Source: Xylophilus rhododendri
GTDB lineage: Bacteria; Pseudomonadota; Gammaproteobacteria; Burkholderiales; Burkholderiaceae_C
DNA: 64,000 bases
Direction: 5' to 3'
Assembly (NCBI RefSeq): GCF_009906855.1
Contig: NZ_CP047650.1
Coordinates: 4,340,001-4,404,000 of the forward strand
Positions 48,707 through 58,300 of the stretch are shown in pieces. The translations under genes and the position numbers were made by a program. Numbering within the stretch: position 1 is the stretch's first letter; each line of letters begins with the position of its first letter. The notes under the pieces were generated by a model. The model saw only the letters and a list, made by a program, of their open reading frames with translations, ran no database searches and was not told the DNA's origin.

Positions 48707-49137
48707 GCAATGCCGTCATCCGCGCCGAGTTCGAAGCGCGCCTTGCAGCATGGGCCGCCACCCAGGTGCCGCCGCTGGCCATCGCTTTCCAGAACCAGGC
48801 TTTCACACCGCCTGCGGCCGTATTCGGCAGCCCCGCCCCGACATACCTGCGCTGCTTCCTGATCCCGGCCATGACCGACAGCCTCACGCTGGCCGGCAAT
48901 CACCGGCAGTACCGCGGCGTGTTCCAGGTCTCCATCGTGCTGGCGCGCGACGTCGAATCCACCGCGGCCGAAGCCTTTATCCCTGCGCTCGACGCGCTGT
49001 TTTCAGTGGCAGTGCCGGCCGTGCGCGCCGGGCTGCGGATCCTGGTGATGAAGCCCATGAGCGCCGCTGCCGCCATTTCCGAGGACGACCGCCAGGTCAT
49101 CCCTGTTTCCTGCCGCTACCAAGTCGACACCGTTTGA
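48703..49137 (+). CDS. Tail terminator-like protein (DUF4128)
   Basis: A 144-residue protein: IRAEFEARLAAWAATQVPPL, YLRCFLIPAMTDSLTLAGNH, QYRGVFQVSIVLARDVESTA. The pattern and place directly before the tail tube match phage tail terminators (lambda U position). It overlaps the gp10-like gene by 4 bases. Confidence 0.75.
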   Translation: MSNAVIRAEFEARLAAWAATQVPPLAIAFQNQAFTPPAAVFGSPAPTYLRCFLIPAMTDSLTLAGNHRQYRGVFQVSIVLARDVESTAAEAFIPALDALFSVAVPAVRAGLRILVMKPMSAAAAISEDDRQVIPVSCRYQVDTV

Positions 49138-49148
49138 GGACCACCACC

Positions 49149-49334
49149 ATGACCACCCAGCTCCAAGCTCTGCACGCATTCACCAGCCCCGAGGGCGACT
49201 TTGCCGCCGGCGCCACGTTCGAAGTCGAAGACAAAGACCGCGTCAAATTCCTGATCGACGGCTGCTACGCCAAGCAGATCACCAAGACCGAGGCCAAGGC
49301 CATCGCCGAGGCTTCGACCGGCTCCGACGCCTGA
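49149..49334 (+). CDS. Small phage protein, 61 aa
   Basis: A 61-residue protein MTTQLQALHAFTSPEGDFAA followed by VEDKDRVKFLIDGCYAKQIT, with an Ala/Thr tail. Similar short proteins appear between tail terminator and tail tube genes; possibly a small structural factor. Followed by a terminator. Confidence 0.6.
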   Translation: MTTQLQALHAFTSPEGDFAAGATFEVEDKDRVKFLIDGCYAKQITKTEAKAIAEASTGSDA

Positions 49335-49361
49335 AAGAACCCTGCCCGCGAGGGCAGCCAC

Positions 49362-49395
49362 AGCCCGCTCGGCATCGTGCCCGGCGGGCTTTTTT
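49362..49395 (+). terminator. Intrinsic terminator before the tail tube gene
   Basis: AGCCCGC / GCGGGCT stem with a 15-base loop, followed by six T residues (49390-49395). Confidence 0.75.
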
Positions 49396-49430
49396 ATGCC
49401 CTCGCGGGCCTCCTTTGAAAGGCAAGCACC

Positions 49431-49898
49431 ATGCCCTCCGCAGTTGAAACCGTCGCCGGCACCAAGATCGGCATTTCGGCGGCCGCGCCCGCAACCTTCG
49501 ACGCCGCCGGCTACACCGCTCTGACGTTCTCCAACATCGGCGAGATCACCGATGGCGGCTCCCACGGGCGTACCTACGCCGAAGTGACCCACAAGCCGAT
49601 CGGCAATCGCTCGACCCAGAAGTTCAAGGGCTCCTTCGACGAAGGGACCAAGACGATCCAGCTGGCCATCAGCCCCGCGGATCCTGGCCAGGTCCTGCTC
49701 AAGACGGCGCTGGCTTCCGATGCGCCGTTCTCCTTCCAGGTCATGTACCAGGGGGGCGACATCGACTACTTCCAGGCGCGCGTGCTGAGCTTCAGCAAGT
49801 CGGCGCCGAACGTGGATTCGATCCGCGCCGCCACCGTGCAGCTCTCGCTGACCACGTCGTCCACCGGCGTCGGCATCGTCGAAAAGCTGGCCACCTGA
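49431..49898 (+). CDS. Major tail tube protein
   Basis: A 155-residue tail tube protein of the lambda V-like class: TFSNIGEITDGGSHGRTYAE, VTHKPIGNRSTQKFKGSFDE, IQLAISPADPGQVLLKTALA, FQVMYQGGDIDYFQARVLSF. It is followed by the chaperone pair and tape measure, the normal order. AAGG-type site upstream of ATG 49431. Confidence 0.88.
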   Translation: MPSAVETVAGTKIGISAAAPATFDAAGYTALTFSNIGEITDGGSHGRTYAEVTHKPIGNRSTQKFKGSFDEGTKTIQLAISPADPGQVLLKTALASDAPFSFQVMYQGGDIDYFQARVLSFSKSAPNVDSIRAATVQLSLTTSSTGVGIVEKLAT

Positions 49899-50004
49899 TC
49901 ACCGGGCATTCGCCCGCACCCCTACACCGGCCCGGCTGCTGTCGCTCTTCGCGGAGCGCGGTGGCTAGGCACGGGCATTTCCACTTCTCCGTGAAAGAAT
50001 TCCC

Positions 50005-50421
50005 ATGGATAGCTACGACATCGCCCTGCTGAACGGCGCCGAAACCACGTTCCGCGTCCCATTCCTTCAGTCCGCGCTGGGCGAGCCGAAGGTCGGCTTC
50101 ATCATCGTCGGCAAGGACAGCCCGCAGTTCATCGAGTGCGAGAAGCGCATGCGCATCGAGAGCGTCAAGCGCCGCGCGCTGGCCGGCAAGCTTATCGACA
50201 CCCGCACCGATGAAGGCGCGGCGGAGCTGGTCGGCATCAGCATCGAGAACGAGATCAGGCTGGCGGCCGCCGTGACAGTTGGCTGGTTCGGCTTCACCGA
50301 CCAGAGCACCGAGGCGCCGTTCGACCCGGCACTAGCCCGCAAGGCGCTGGAGAAGCGCGCGGCCTGGCGCACGGCGATCATGCAGGCGCTGGAGAACGAG
50401 TCCAATTTTTTGCCCTCGTAG
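50005..50421 (+). CDS. Tail assembly chaperone (G-like)
   Basis: A 138-residue protein beginning MDSYDIALLNGAETTFRVPF, with GFIIVGKDSPQFIECEKRMR. It lies between tail tube and tape measure. Near its end the frame reads AAT-TTT-TTG, a slippery T TTT TTG site that lets a share of ribosomes move into the following T-like frame. G binds the tape measure; the longer GT product recruits tube protein. Confidence 0.88.
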   Translation: MDSYDIALLNGAETTFRVPFLQSALGEPKVGFIIVGKDSPQFIECEKRMRIESVKRRALAGKLIDTRTDEGAAELVGISIENEIRLAAAVTVGWFGFTDQSTEAPFDPALARKALEKRAAWRTAIMQALENESNFLPS

Positions 50422-50849
50422 AGCGCGACCTGGCGCTCCACGTCAGGCAGCTCGCCTGGCTGCGCGCCGCGCTCGAGATCAAGAACGCGCCCAAAGGGTT
50501 GGAGCCCGAAAGCCGGCTCTCTCGAATCCTCGCCAAGGGCGACCAGCCGGAACTCCCGCCCGACCCGCTACCGGAGCTCACGGCCATCCTGATGGACGCC
50601 GGCCCGACGCAGCCGTCCGGCATGGGGCCTGTGCCGCTCACGGCCACCGAACTTCGCGCCTGGCAGCAGGGCACGGCCACCTACCTGACCCGGTGGGAGT
50701 TCCGGCTGGTGTTGCGCCTATCCGCCGAATACCTCGCAGAGCTGCAGCGGGCATCTGACCCCCTGCGGCCACCACCCTGGATCAACAAGCCAACGCCTGA
50801 GCGCCGCGTGAGCGTCGCAAAGCACATCCGCAACCTGCTGCGAGATTGA
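50005..50849 (+). CDS. Tail assembly chaperone GT, -1 frameshift product
   Basis: The product joins 50005-50412 to 50412-50849, about 281 residues. After the slip the frame continues ALVERDLALHVRQLAWLRAA, ALEIKNAPKGLEPESRLSRI and ends in VAKHIRNLLRD. The downstream part has no separate start with a ribosome site near the junction. The arrangement is the same as lambda G-GT. Confidence 0.82.
50406..50412 (+). other. -1 slippery heptamer T TTT TTG
   Basis: TTTTTTG in the correct frame (AAT TTT TTG), 9 bases before the G stop. Slippage reaches the open T-like frame directly. Equivalent sites are conserved in long-tailed phages. Confidence 0.85.
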
Positions 50850-50858
50850 AGGACCGGG

Positions 50859-53735
50859 ATGGACATCGCAACCCTGGGCTTGGCCGTCGACAGCCGGCCT
50901 GTCACCACCGCCTCCAGCGAACTCGACAAGCTGACCGCCGCCGCCTCGCGCGCCGAGCAGTCCGCCAACAAGTTCGCCGACGCTATCGACAAGGCTGGCG
51001 ACAAAGCCGCCACCGGCACCAAACGTGCGAGCGCTGGCGCAAACGAGACCTCGGACTCCTTCCGCAACCTGATGGCCACCGGCGTGGCCAGCTATCTCGG
51101 CGGCTCGGTGGTGCAGGGCGCAATCGCTGCCGGGGAGGCACTGTTCAAGGCCAGTGTCTCGGCCCAAAACCTGCGGGTCAATCTCGACTTCGCCTCGGGC
51201 GGGAGGTCTGCCACTGAGATCGAGTACCTCCGCAAGGTCACCAACGGCCTGGGCCTCGAGTTCGCCTCGACTGCCGACGCCTATGGCAAGTTCGCCGCTG
51301 CGGCGCGCGGTACGACGCTCGAAGGCAAAGCCGCGCGCGACGTCTTCGAGTCCGTCGCCAAGTCGGCCGCGGTGATGGGCCTCAGTGCGGACCAATCCAG
51401 CGGTGTGCTGCTGGCGCTCCAGCAGATGATCAGCAAGGGCACCGTCCAGTCGGAGGAGCTGCGTGGCCAGCTCGGCGAACGCTTGCCGGGCGCGTTCCAG
51501 ATCGCCGCCAAGGCGATGAATGTCACTACCGGCGAACTCGGGAAGATGCTCGAGCAGGGCCAGGTGGTCGCCGGCGACTTCTTGCCAAAGTTCGCAGCCG
51601 CGCTGAACGACAACATCGGCACCGCGTCCGAAAGCGCCGCCCAGAGGCTGGAGGCTTCCAGCAACCGGATGAGCAACGCCTGGGATCGACTCAAGCAGAA
51701 CGTCGGAGATTCCGGCATCAGCAGCGCGCTCGCTTCGGGCATGGCCAAGGGCGCGGCATCGATCGATTACATCTCCATTTCGATGGAGAAGGCTCGGGCC
51801 AACGGCGCCGGCTTTGTCGGTCAGCTCTTCGCCATGGTCGGCGCCTACAACGACATGACCGACCCGGGGGAGCGCCTGACGAAGAACATGGCGGTCAACT
51901 CGGAAGCCATCAAGCTGAACGAGCAGCGGCTGAAAGACCTGCAGGCGCAGGCCGCCCAGGGCATCGACGTCAAGGTCAAGATGGACGATCTGCAGAAGTG
52001 GATCGACAAGCTGAAGCAGGCCCGCGTCGAGTTTGCCGCCTTCTCGCAGATGGGGCCCATCGAGGCTCAGTACCCGAGCCGCGGCAGCCAGGCGTCCTAT
52101 GACCGCGACCAAAAGGCGATCGCCGACGAAACCAAGGCCTACCTCCAGCAGGATGCCCGGCAGACCCAAGCCCAGAAACGCGCTGAGGAAATCGAGAAGG
52201 CTGAAATCCGAGCCGGCGTGCTCATCAAAAAGCAGCTCGACGACCAGAAGGCCGTCAAGGCTATCCAGGATGCCCTGGTCGTCGAAGTCGCCAACATAAA
52301 CGACAAGTACAAGGACAAGAAGCCATCGACGGCCGGCGCTGCTTCCCTGGAGCGCCAAGAGGTCGGCATCGACATCGACTCCTTCAAGCGGTCGATGGAC
52401 AAGTACCTGGCAGAGTACGCCCGCGGCGAGCAGCTGCTCGACGCCCAGCGTTCGGCCGGCCTGATCGGCGAGAAGGACTACTACGACCAGAAGCGGCACT
52501 ACATCGACCTGACCACCGAGGCCAAGGTCGACGAGATGGAGTCGGAGAACGGCCGATACGAGAAGGAAAAGGCCACCGGTGCGCGCCGCGTCGAGCTGCA
52601 GCGCGACATCCAGAACAACCTGCTCAAAATCGAAACGGTTCAGGCCGACGCGGCAGGCCGGAAGAAGGTGCTCGACCTGCAGGAGACGGCGTCCCTGGCC
52701 GCCAAGGCATCGGCCTATCTCTCGCTGCGCCAGGCTTCCGAGGGCTACCTGGCCACTCAGGAGCGCTCGCAGAACCGGACGCTGCAGGGCCTCACGCAGG
52801 GCGACACCACCGCGGCTTATCTTTCGGGCCGCAACCAGATCGACGACAAGTACGACCAGCAGCGGCGCGACGCACAAAACGCCCGTGCGATCGCGACGTC
52901 GGCCGGCGGCGGCGTGCTGACGTCCGATCAGACCAAGCAGTTCCAGGATCAACTCGACCTGATCGACGAGTTCCAGAAAAAGTCGATCCAGTCCTTCGAC
53001 CGGTACTGGGGGACGCTGCAAGACCGGCAGGGCGACTGGGCCACGGGCGCCGAGCGGGCCTTCAACCGGTACTCCGAAGCCGGCGCGAACGTAGCGGGTC
53101 TCACCGAGACGGCATTCTCCAACGCCTTTACTGGCCTGGAAGACGCTCTGGTGACCTTCGCCACCACCGGCAAGCTGTCGTTCACCGGCTTGGCCAATTC
53201 GATCATCGCGGACCTTGTGCGGATCCAACTGCGCACCGAGGCCACATCGCTCATGAAAGGAGCTGGCGGGTTCGCCGGCCTGCTGAAGATGCTGGGCCTC
53301 GGCGGCAGCACGGTGGATTCGAACCCAGGCGGCGCGGCCAACATGATCGAGTTCGCCGACTACGGATATGCCGAGGGCGGCCCGACGCCACCGGGCGGCA
53401 AGTACAAAGCCGTCGGCATCGTGCACGCTGGCGAGAATGTCTGGAGCCAGGCCGACGTAGCGCGTGCCGGCGGTATGCAGGTCGTAGAGGCCATGCGCCT
53501 CGGCCGTCGTGGCTATGCGGACGGAGGCGCGGTCGATACCTCGTTTGCGTCTACTTCGGTTATTTCGGCACCTCCTTCCGGAACCGCATCAGCAGCAATC
53601 ACGTATGCGCCGGTGATCAACATCGACAGCCGAACGGATCGAGCAGCCGTAGAGGCTTCAACCCAAAGGGCGCTGGCCGAGAACAACAAGCAATTCATGA
53701 AGCAGTTGCAGCGCATGGGAGTGGTCGCGGGATGA
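50859..53735 (+). CDS. Tail tape measure protein
   Basis: A 958-residue tape measure. The N-terminal ~300 residues include the tape-measure N domain (NGLGLEFASTADAYGKFAAA, LRGQLGERLPGAFQIAAKAM, ASSNRMSNAWDRLKQNVGDS). A long coiled-coil centre with Lys/Gln/Glu repeats follows. The C-terminus has the lambda H-like part (LVTFATTGKLSFTGLANSII) and Gly-rich ending. Length predicts a tail of roughly 140 nm (about 0.15 nm per residue, a rule of thumb). Confidence 0.93.
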   Translation: MDIATLGLAVDSRPVTTASSELDKLTAAASRAEQSANKFADAIDKAGDKAATGTKRASAGANETSDSFRNLMATGVASYLGGSVVQGAIAAGEALFKASVSAQNLRVNLDFASGGRSATEIEYLRKVTNGLGLEFASTADAYGKFAAAARGTTLEGKAARDVFESVAKSAAVMGLSADQSSGVLLALQQMISKGTVQSEELRGQLGERLPGAFQIAAKAMNVTTGELGKMLEQGQVVAGDFLPKFAAALNDNIGTASESAAQRLEASSNRMSNAWDRLKQNVGDSGISSALASGMAKGAASIDYISISMEKARANGAGFVGQLFAMVGAYNDMTDPGERLTKNMAVNSEAIKLNEQRLKDLQAQAAQGIDVKVKMDDLQKWIDKLKQARVEFAAFSQMGPIEAQYPSRGSQASYDRDQKAIADETKAYLQQDARQTQAQKRAEEIEKAEIRAGVLIKKQLDDQKAVKAIQDALVVEVANINDKYKDKKPSTAGAASLERQEVGIDIDSFKRSMDKYLAEYARGEQLLDAQRSAGLIGEKDYYDQKRHYIDLTTEAKVDEMESENGRYEKEKATGARRVELQRDIQNNLLKIETVQADAAGRKKVLDLQETASLAAKASAYLSLRQASEGYLATQERSQNRTLQGLTQGDTTAAYLSGRNQIDDKYDQQRRDAQNARAIATSAGGGVLTSDQTKQFQDQLDLIDEFQKKSIQSFDRYWGTLQDRQGDWATGAERAFNRYSEAGANVAGLTETAFSNAFTGLEDALVTFATTGKLSFTGLANSIIADLVRIQLRTEATSLMKGAGGFAGLLKMLGLGGSTVDSNPGGAANMIEFADYGYAEGGPTPPGGKYKAVGIVHAGENVWSQADVARAGGMQVVEAMRLGRRGYADGGAVDTSFASTSVISAPPSGTASAAITYAPVINIDSRTDRAAVEASTQRALAENNKQFMKQLQRMGVVAG

Positions 53736-54367
53736 GCATCATCACTTTTCCGTCCGAATTCGGTCTGCAGGTGATGGGCCAGCAGTTCGGTGAACAACGG
53801 TTCGACCTCTCGTTCGGTTCTGGCGACACAGGCGCGCAGCAGCACCGGGTACTTGCGCCGCCGCGTTGGACGTGCGGACTCACGGCCGAGCAGCTCTTGG
53901 AGGCGCCGGCCGCCGCAGCGTGGCGCCGCCTTGTGCTGTCGCTGCAGGGCCGGGTCAACCAACTCGCGGTGAGCGATCTGCTCAATCATGTTCCTCGGGG
54001 CACGGCGCGTGGGAACTGGGTCGCTCAGTCCGGCGCTCTCCCAGGCGCTATGGGGATGTGGGTCGCGATGGGTGGCGATCAGGTCTACCGCACTCTGTTG
54101 GAGGGGGATTGGATCGGCGTAGGGCAAGACGCTGCAGGTCCTGCCCGTCAGCTGCTGCATGTCCAGGCTGACACGGCAGCCGATGGGGCTGGCAATGCGT
54201 ACGTTCAGTTCGTGCAGCCTTTGCGCATTGCAGTCCAAGCCGGTGCTGCGGTTGTGTGGGACCGCCCAACCTGTCTCATGCGGCAGACCGGCACTGCCCG
54301 CGGGTGGAGCTCCTCCCAGGGCTTCCAGGGCGGTTTCTCGCTGGACCTCATGGAGTCCTGGGAATGA
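53732..54367 (+). CDS. Distal tail-region protein, 211 aa
   Basis: A 211-residue beta-rich protein: SIITFPSEFGLQVMGQQFGE, LSLQGRVNQLAVSDLLNHVP, then GSWVA-type repeats and WSSSQGFQGGFSLDLMESWE. It follows the tape measure by 4-base overlap, the lambda M/Dit position. Probably a distal tail component; no exact family read. Confidence 0.7.
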   Translation: MSIITFPSEFGLQVMGQQFGEQRFDLSFGSGDTGAQQHRVLAPPRWTCGLTAEQLLEAPAAAAWRRLVLSLQGRVNQLAVSDLLNHVPRGTARGNWVAQSGALPGAMGMWVAMGGDQVYRTLLEGDWIGVGQDAAGPARQLLHVQADTAADGAGNAYVQFVQPLRIAVQAGAAVVWDRPTCLMRQTGTARGWSSSQGFQGGFSLDLMESWE

Positions 54368-54972
54368 CGGCCATCACCACCCCCGAATGGGACGCTACCG
54401 CGGCTGGCCCGACGCATGGCCTGCTCAACCTGGTGGAGATGCAATTCGTCTCTGGCACCCTGCGCCTCACCACATTCCCGGTCGATGTCCCGGCGATGGG
54501 CCAGACGTGGAAGGGCCTGGGCTTCCTCGGCGAGGTGGGCCAGCTGCATGAGTCCGAGGACGGTGCAGCAGAAAAACTGGACTTGACCCTCTCGCATGTC
54601 GCCGAAGCAAACCTCGCGCTTGCCCTTGGCAACACCAGCAACTACCAGGACCGCCCCGTGCGCGTCTGGGTCGCGCTGCTGGATGCCTCCACGCTCCAGA
54701 TCGTCGGCGCGCCCATCCTGCGCTTCGCTGGCGTGATGGACCGCCCACGCATTGAGCGCGGCGACGGCAGCGCTGATGCCACCGGCAAGGTGGTGATGGA
54801 GTGCCTGACCGCCTCCTACAACCCGCGGCTGAACCCCGCCGCCCTGCGCATGAATAACGCGCAACACCAGGCCCGGCACCCGGGCGAGCGCGGCTTCGAA
54901 CAGGTCGCGTCGCTAATCGGCACGCCGTTCGTGTGGCTCACCAAGGCCCAGCAGCAATACCTCGCGGGATGA
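54364..54972 (+). CDS. Tail tip assembly protein (lambda L-like/DUF2163-like)
   Basis: A 202-residue protein: FVSGTLRLTTFPVDVPAMGQ, TWKGLGFLGEVGQLHESEDG, RFAGVMDRPRIERGDGSADA, MECLTASYNPRLNPAALRMN. This resembles the phage hub proteins annotated DUF2163 or lambda L. It overlaps neighbours by 4 bases each. Confidence 0.72.
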   Translation: MTAITTPEWDATAAGPTHGLLNLVEMQFVSGTLRLTTFPVDVPAMGQTWKGLGFLGEVGQLHESEDGAAEKLDLTLSHVAEANLALALGNTSNYQDRPVRVWVALLDASTLQIVGAPILRFAGVMDRPRIERGDGSADATGKVVMECLTASYNPRLNPAALRMNNAQHQARHPGERGFEQVASLIGTPFVWLTKAQQQYLAG

Positions 54973-55364
54973 GCATGCTCGATACCTTCCTCCATGAGCG
55001 CCGGGGTCGTGTGTTCGCCTGGGGCTCGCACGACTGCTGCACGTTCGCGGCGGACTGGGTGCTGGCCGCCACCGGCCGCGATCCGATGGCGGATCTGCGC
55101 GGCCTCGACTCGCCCCTGCAGGCCATGCGCCGGCTGCGCGACCTGGGCGGCTTCGTCGAGGCTGGCGTCAAAGCCATGGGCCCGGCGCTGCCCGGCCTGA
55201 TGGCCCAGCGCGGCGACGTGGTGCTGGTGCGATCCGGCCGCCGGTTCGGCAGGGCCTCCGGCTATGCATTTGCCATCTGCACCGGCGGCCACCTGGCAGC
55301 GGCCGGTACGGACCGACTTCTGTTCCTAGCGATCACAGACGCGGAGGCGGCATGGCGCGTGTGA
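54969..55364 (+). CDS. DUF6950 / NlpC-P60-like tail protein
   Basis: A 131-residue protein with AWGSHDCCTFAADWVLAATG, where the Cys after HDC/CT is the likely catalytic residue of an NlpC/P60-like fold, and later QRGDVVLVRSGRRFGRASGY, TGGHLAAAGTDRLLF. DUF6950 proteins hold the lambda K place and may cut peptidoglycan cross-links during entry. Overlaps the tail tip gene. Confidence 0.78.
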   Translation: MSMLDTFLHERRGRVFAWGSHDCCTFAADWVLAATGRDPMADLRGLDSPLQAMRRLRDLGGFVEAGVKAMGPALPGLMAQRGDVVLVRSGRRFGRASGYAFAICTGGHLAAAGTDRLLFLAITDAEAAWRV

Positions 55365-58300
55365 TGCTTTTGCTGGGCCTGTCTGTACTGCCCATTGCTG
55401 CGCATGCAGACCCGATCACGCTGGTGGCAACGCTGGCGCCGGTCATTGGCGGCACCGCCGCCGCTTGGGTGGTTTCGAACGCCGCCCTGATCGCGGTGAC
55501 GGGTTACGGCCTCTTCAATGCCGTAACCAGCCGCCGCAAGGCGCGACAGCTCGCCTCCGCGCAGCGGCAGGCCGCGCTGGATGGGCTGTCGGACCGGACC
55601 ACCAATATCCTGAGCGCCGAGGCCCCGTGGCGCGTCGTCTACGGCCGGCCCGCGCCCGTGGGCTGCGCGATCGTCGCGGTGCTGACCTCGGGCGCGAACC
55701 AGGACCTTCGACACATGGTGTGCGTCTTCGCCGCCCATGAGTGCGACGCCATCGAGGAGGTCTACCTGAACGGTGTAGCGGTCGGCCCACTGCGCAGCGA
55801 CGGCTGGGCCACCACTGGGACTTTCGTCGGGAACGCGACCGACGTGACCGGCACGGTCCCGCTGACCTTCAACGCCGACGGCTATGCCTACATGGCCGGC
55901 ATCGAGGTGCTGGAGATCCTGGCCGTGTCGGCCTCGCTGAACCTCGTGGTGAGCGTTGTATCGGCTGCGCCGGAGGGCTCCATGCTGCTGTCCAGCATCC
56001 CCGGCTACACCGCCGCGGTGACCTATCGAGCCCGCACCGTGCGGCCCTATGTCAACATCCAGAAGCACCTGTCTCCCGGCGGCGTGGACACGGCCGATGC
56101 CTTGCTGATGTCGCTCCTGCCCACCCAGTGGACGGCGCAGCACCGGCTCAGCGGCTTCACCTACATCGTGCTGAGCCTGGACCTGTCCTTCCAGCAGTTC
56201 CAGAGCGGCCCGCCGACGGTGACCGCCCGCCTGCGCGGCAAGAAGCTCTACGACTACCGCACCGGCGAGACGGCCTTTCGGCGCAACCCCGCTCTGTGCC
56301 TGGCGGACTTCCTGCGCGCGGACTACGGCTACGGCTCCACGCCTGAGCAGATCGATATCGCGCAGGCCGTTGCATCGGCGAATGCCTGCGATGTCGCCGG
56401 CTATGCCGTGGACAACTACGCGGACGAGTACCTCTTCGGTGCAAGCCCGGCCTTCTACCTCTGCGACGGCAGCTTCACCACCGACCAGGACCGCGAAACC
56501 ACCCGCCAGCAGATCGAAGACACGATGGCCGGCAGCAGCCACGAGTCGGGCGGCGTGTGGCGGATCGACGCCGGCGCCTGGAGCACGCCGGTCATGACCC
56601 TGACCGATGACGACATGCTCGCCCCACTGGAGGTATCGCAGGCCTGCAATACCGGCGCCCAGCGCTACAACGGCGCCCGCGGCACCTACATCAATGCGTC
56701 CGGCCTCGGCGTCTCGGAGGACTTCCCGCCGTACCAGAACGGTTCCTACCTGGCTGCCGATGGCCGGGACAAGTTCCAGGACCTGAGCCTGGCTTTTGTC
56801 GGCAGCAGCATCCGCGCCCAGGTTCTCGGATGCATCAAGACCGAGATCAGCCGCGGCGGGATGGTCGTCAAGGCCACGCCCAAGATGTCGGCGTGGAGGC
56901 TGCAGCCTGGCGATCGGGTGACGTTGACCAGCGGGATTTACGCCTTCACCAACAAGAACTTCCGGGTGCAGGACTGGGCGTTCTCCACCGCGGCGCCGGT
57001 GGCGCTGCAGCTGGTCGAGGACGAGCCCGGCTACTACGACCGATGGGAAGACGCGAGCACCGATCAGGCTCCGAACACGACGCTGCCGGACCCATTCCTG
57101 CCGCCGGCGCAACCGGTTTTTGTCGACGTCAAGAGCGGCACCGCGGCGCTGGCCAGGCAGGGCAGCACGGTCATCGTGCGCGTGTTCGTGCAGTGGCAGG
57201 CGGCACCTTTCGATGTGCAGCAGGGCGGCAAGGTACAGCTGCAGTGGCGCTACGCAGCCGCTACCGAAGCTGACTGGCAGCCCGCCGAGTTGCCCGGGTC
57301 TGCAACCAGCTCCTACCTGACGGGCATCGAGGAGGGCGCGGCCATTCTCCTGCGCGACCGTTTCGTCAACACGCTGGGTGTGCCGGGGCCCTGGGCGATC
57401 CGGGTGCACACGGTGGTGGGCAAGACCGAGCCGCCGCCGCAGGTGGACACCGTCGAGCTGTCCATCGACCGGGTGTTCTTCTCCGAGATCTCCCGGGCCG
57501 TGGTGCCGGACCTGGACGGCTACCTGGTGCGGGCGCTGCCCGGCACAGTGGCGCAGTGGTCCTTGGGCGTTCCGCTGCACACCGGTCTGGTGACCGACAG
57601 CCCTTGGCCTTACCCGCAGCGCCTCTACGGGGTGCAGACGGTGATGGTGGCCGCGGTGGACACCTCCGGCAACGTCGGCGCCCCTGGCTGGGACACGCAG
57701 GACTTTGGCCAGCCGGATGTCTCGCAGGCCATCCAGGTGGCCGATCTGGGAACAGGCACGGCTGCAGGCGACCCTTCGGCGGACTACTGGGCGATCGGCG
57801 CGGACTTCTGGGTGCGCGACGGTGCGAGCGACTTTTGGGGCGGCTCGGCCTATCTGCCTCTGGCGCTGGTGGGGCGTTTCTCGCCGGCGTACGGCGGCGG
57901 AAACATCACGCTCGATGTCGCCACGACGGGTAGCCGCACGCAGGTGGACTACCGCTTCGATGGCGGCACGGTCGGGGACTTCTGGGCAGGAGCTGACGGA
58001 CAGGCCTCAGCCGACTTCTGGAGCGGCGACGGCGGGTATTGGGGCGTGCTGGGCGACTGGCAACCCTGGCTTGGCGAACTCGTCAGCGTGCGAGGGCAGG
58101 GGGTCTTGTTCCGCGTCTCGGTCGCTGGCGGACCGCAGGAAGGCAGCGTCTCAGTCTTTCGGGCCCACCTGGTCATGCCGCTGGTCACCCAGGTGTTCGG
58201 CGAGCAGGTGATCGGCCTCGGTGGGACCCGCCTGGCGCCTTCTGCCGGCCAGCCCGCTCGCAACTGGATCTCCATCACCAGCGTGATCCCGGCGGTCGCT

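Noticed and set aside
50718..53426. 902-codon leftward open frame
   Set aside because: Antisense shadow of the tape measure gene in GC-rich DNA; composition is unnatural.
55262..57580. 772-codon leftward open frame
   Set aside because: Antisense shadow of the tail tip gene.
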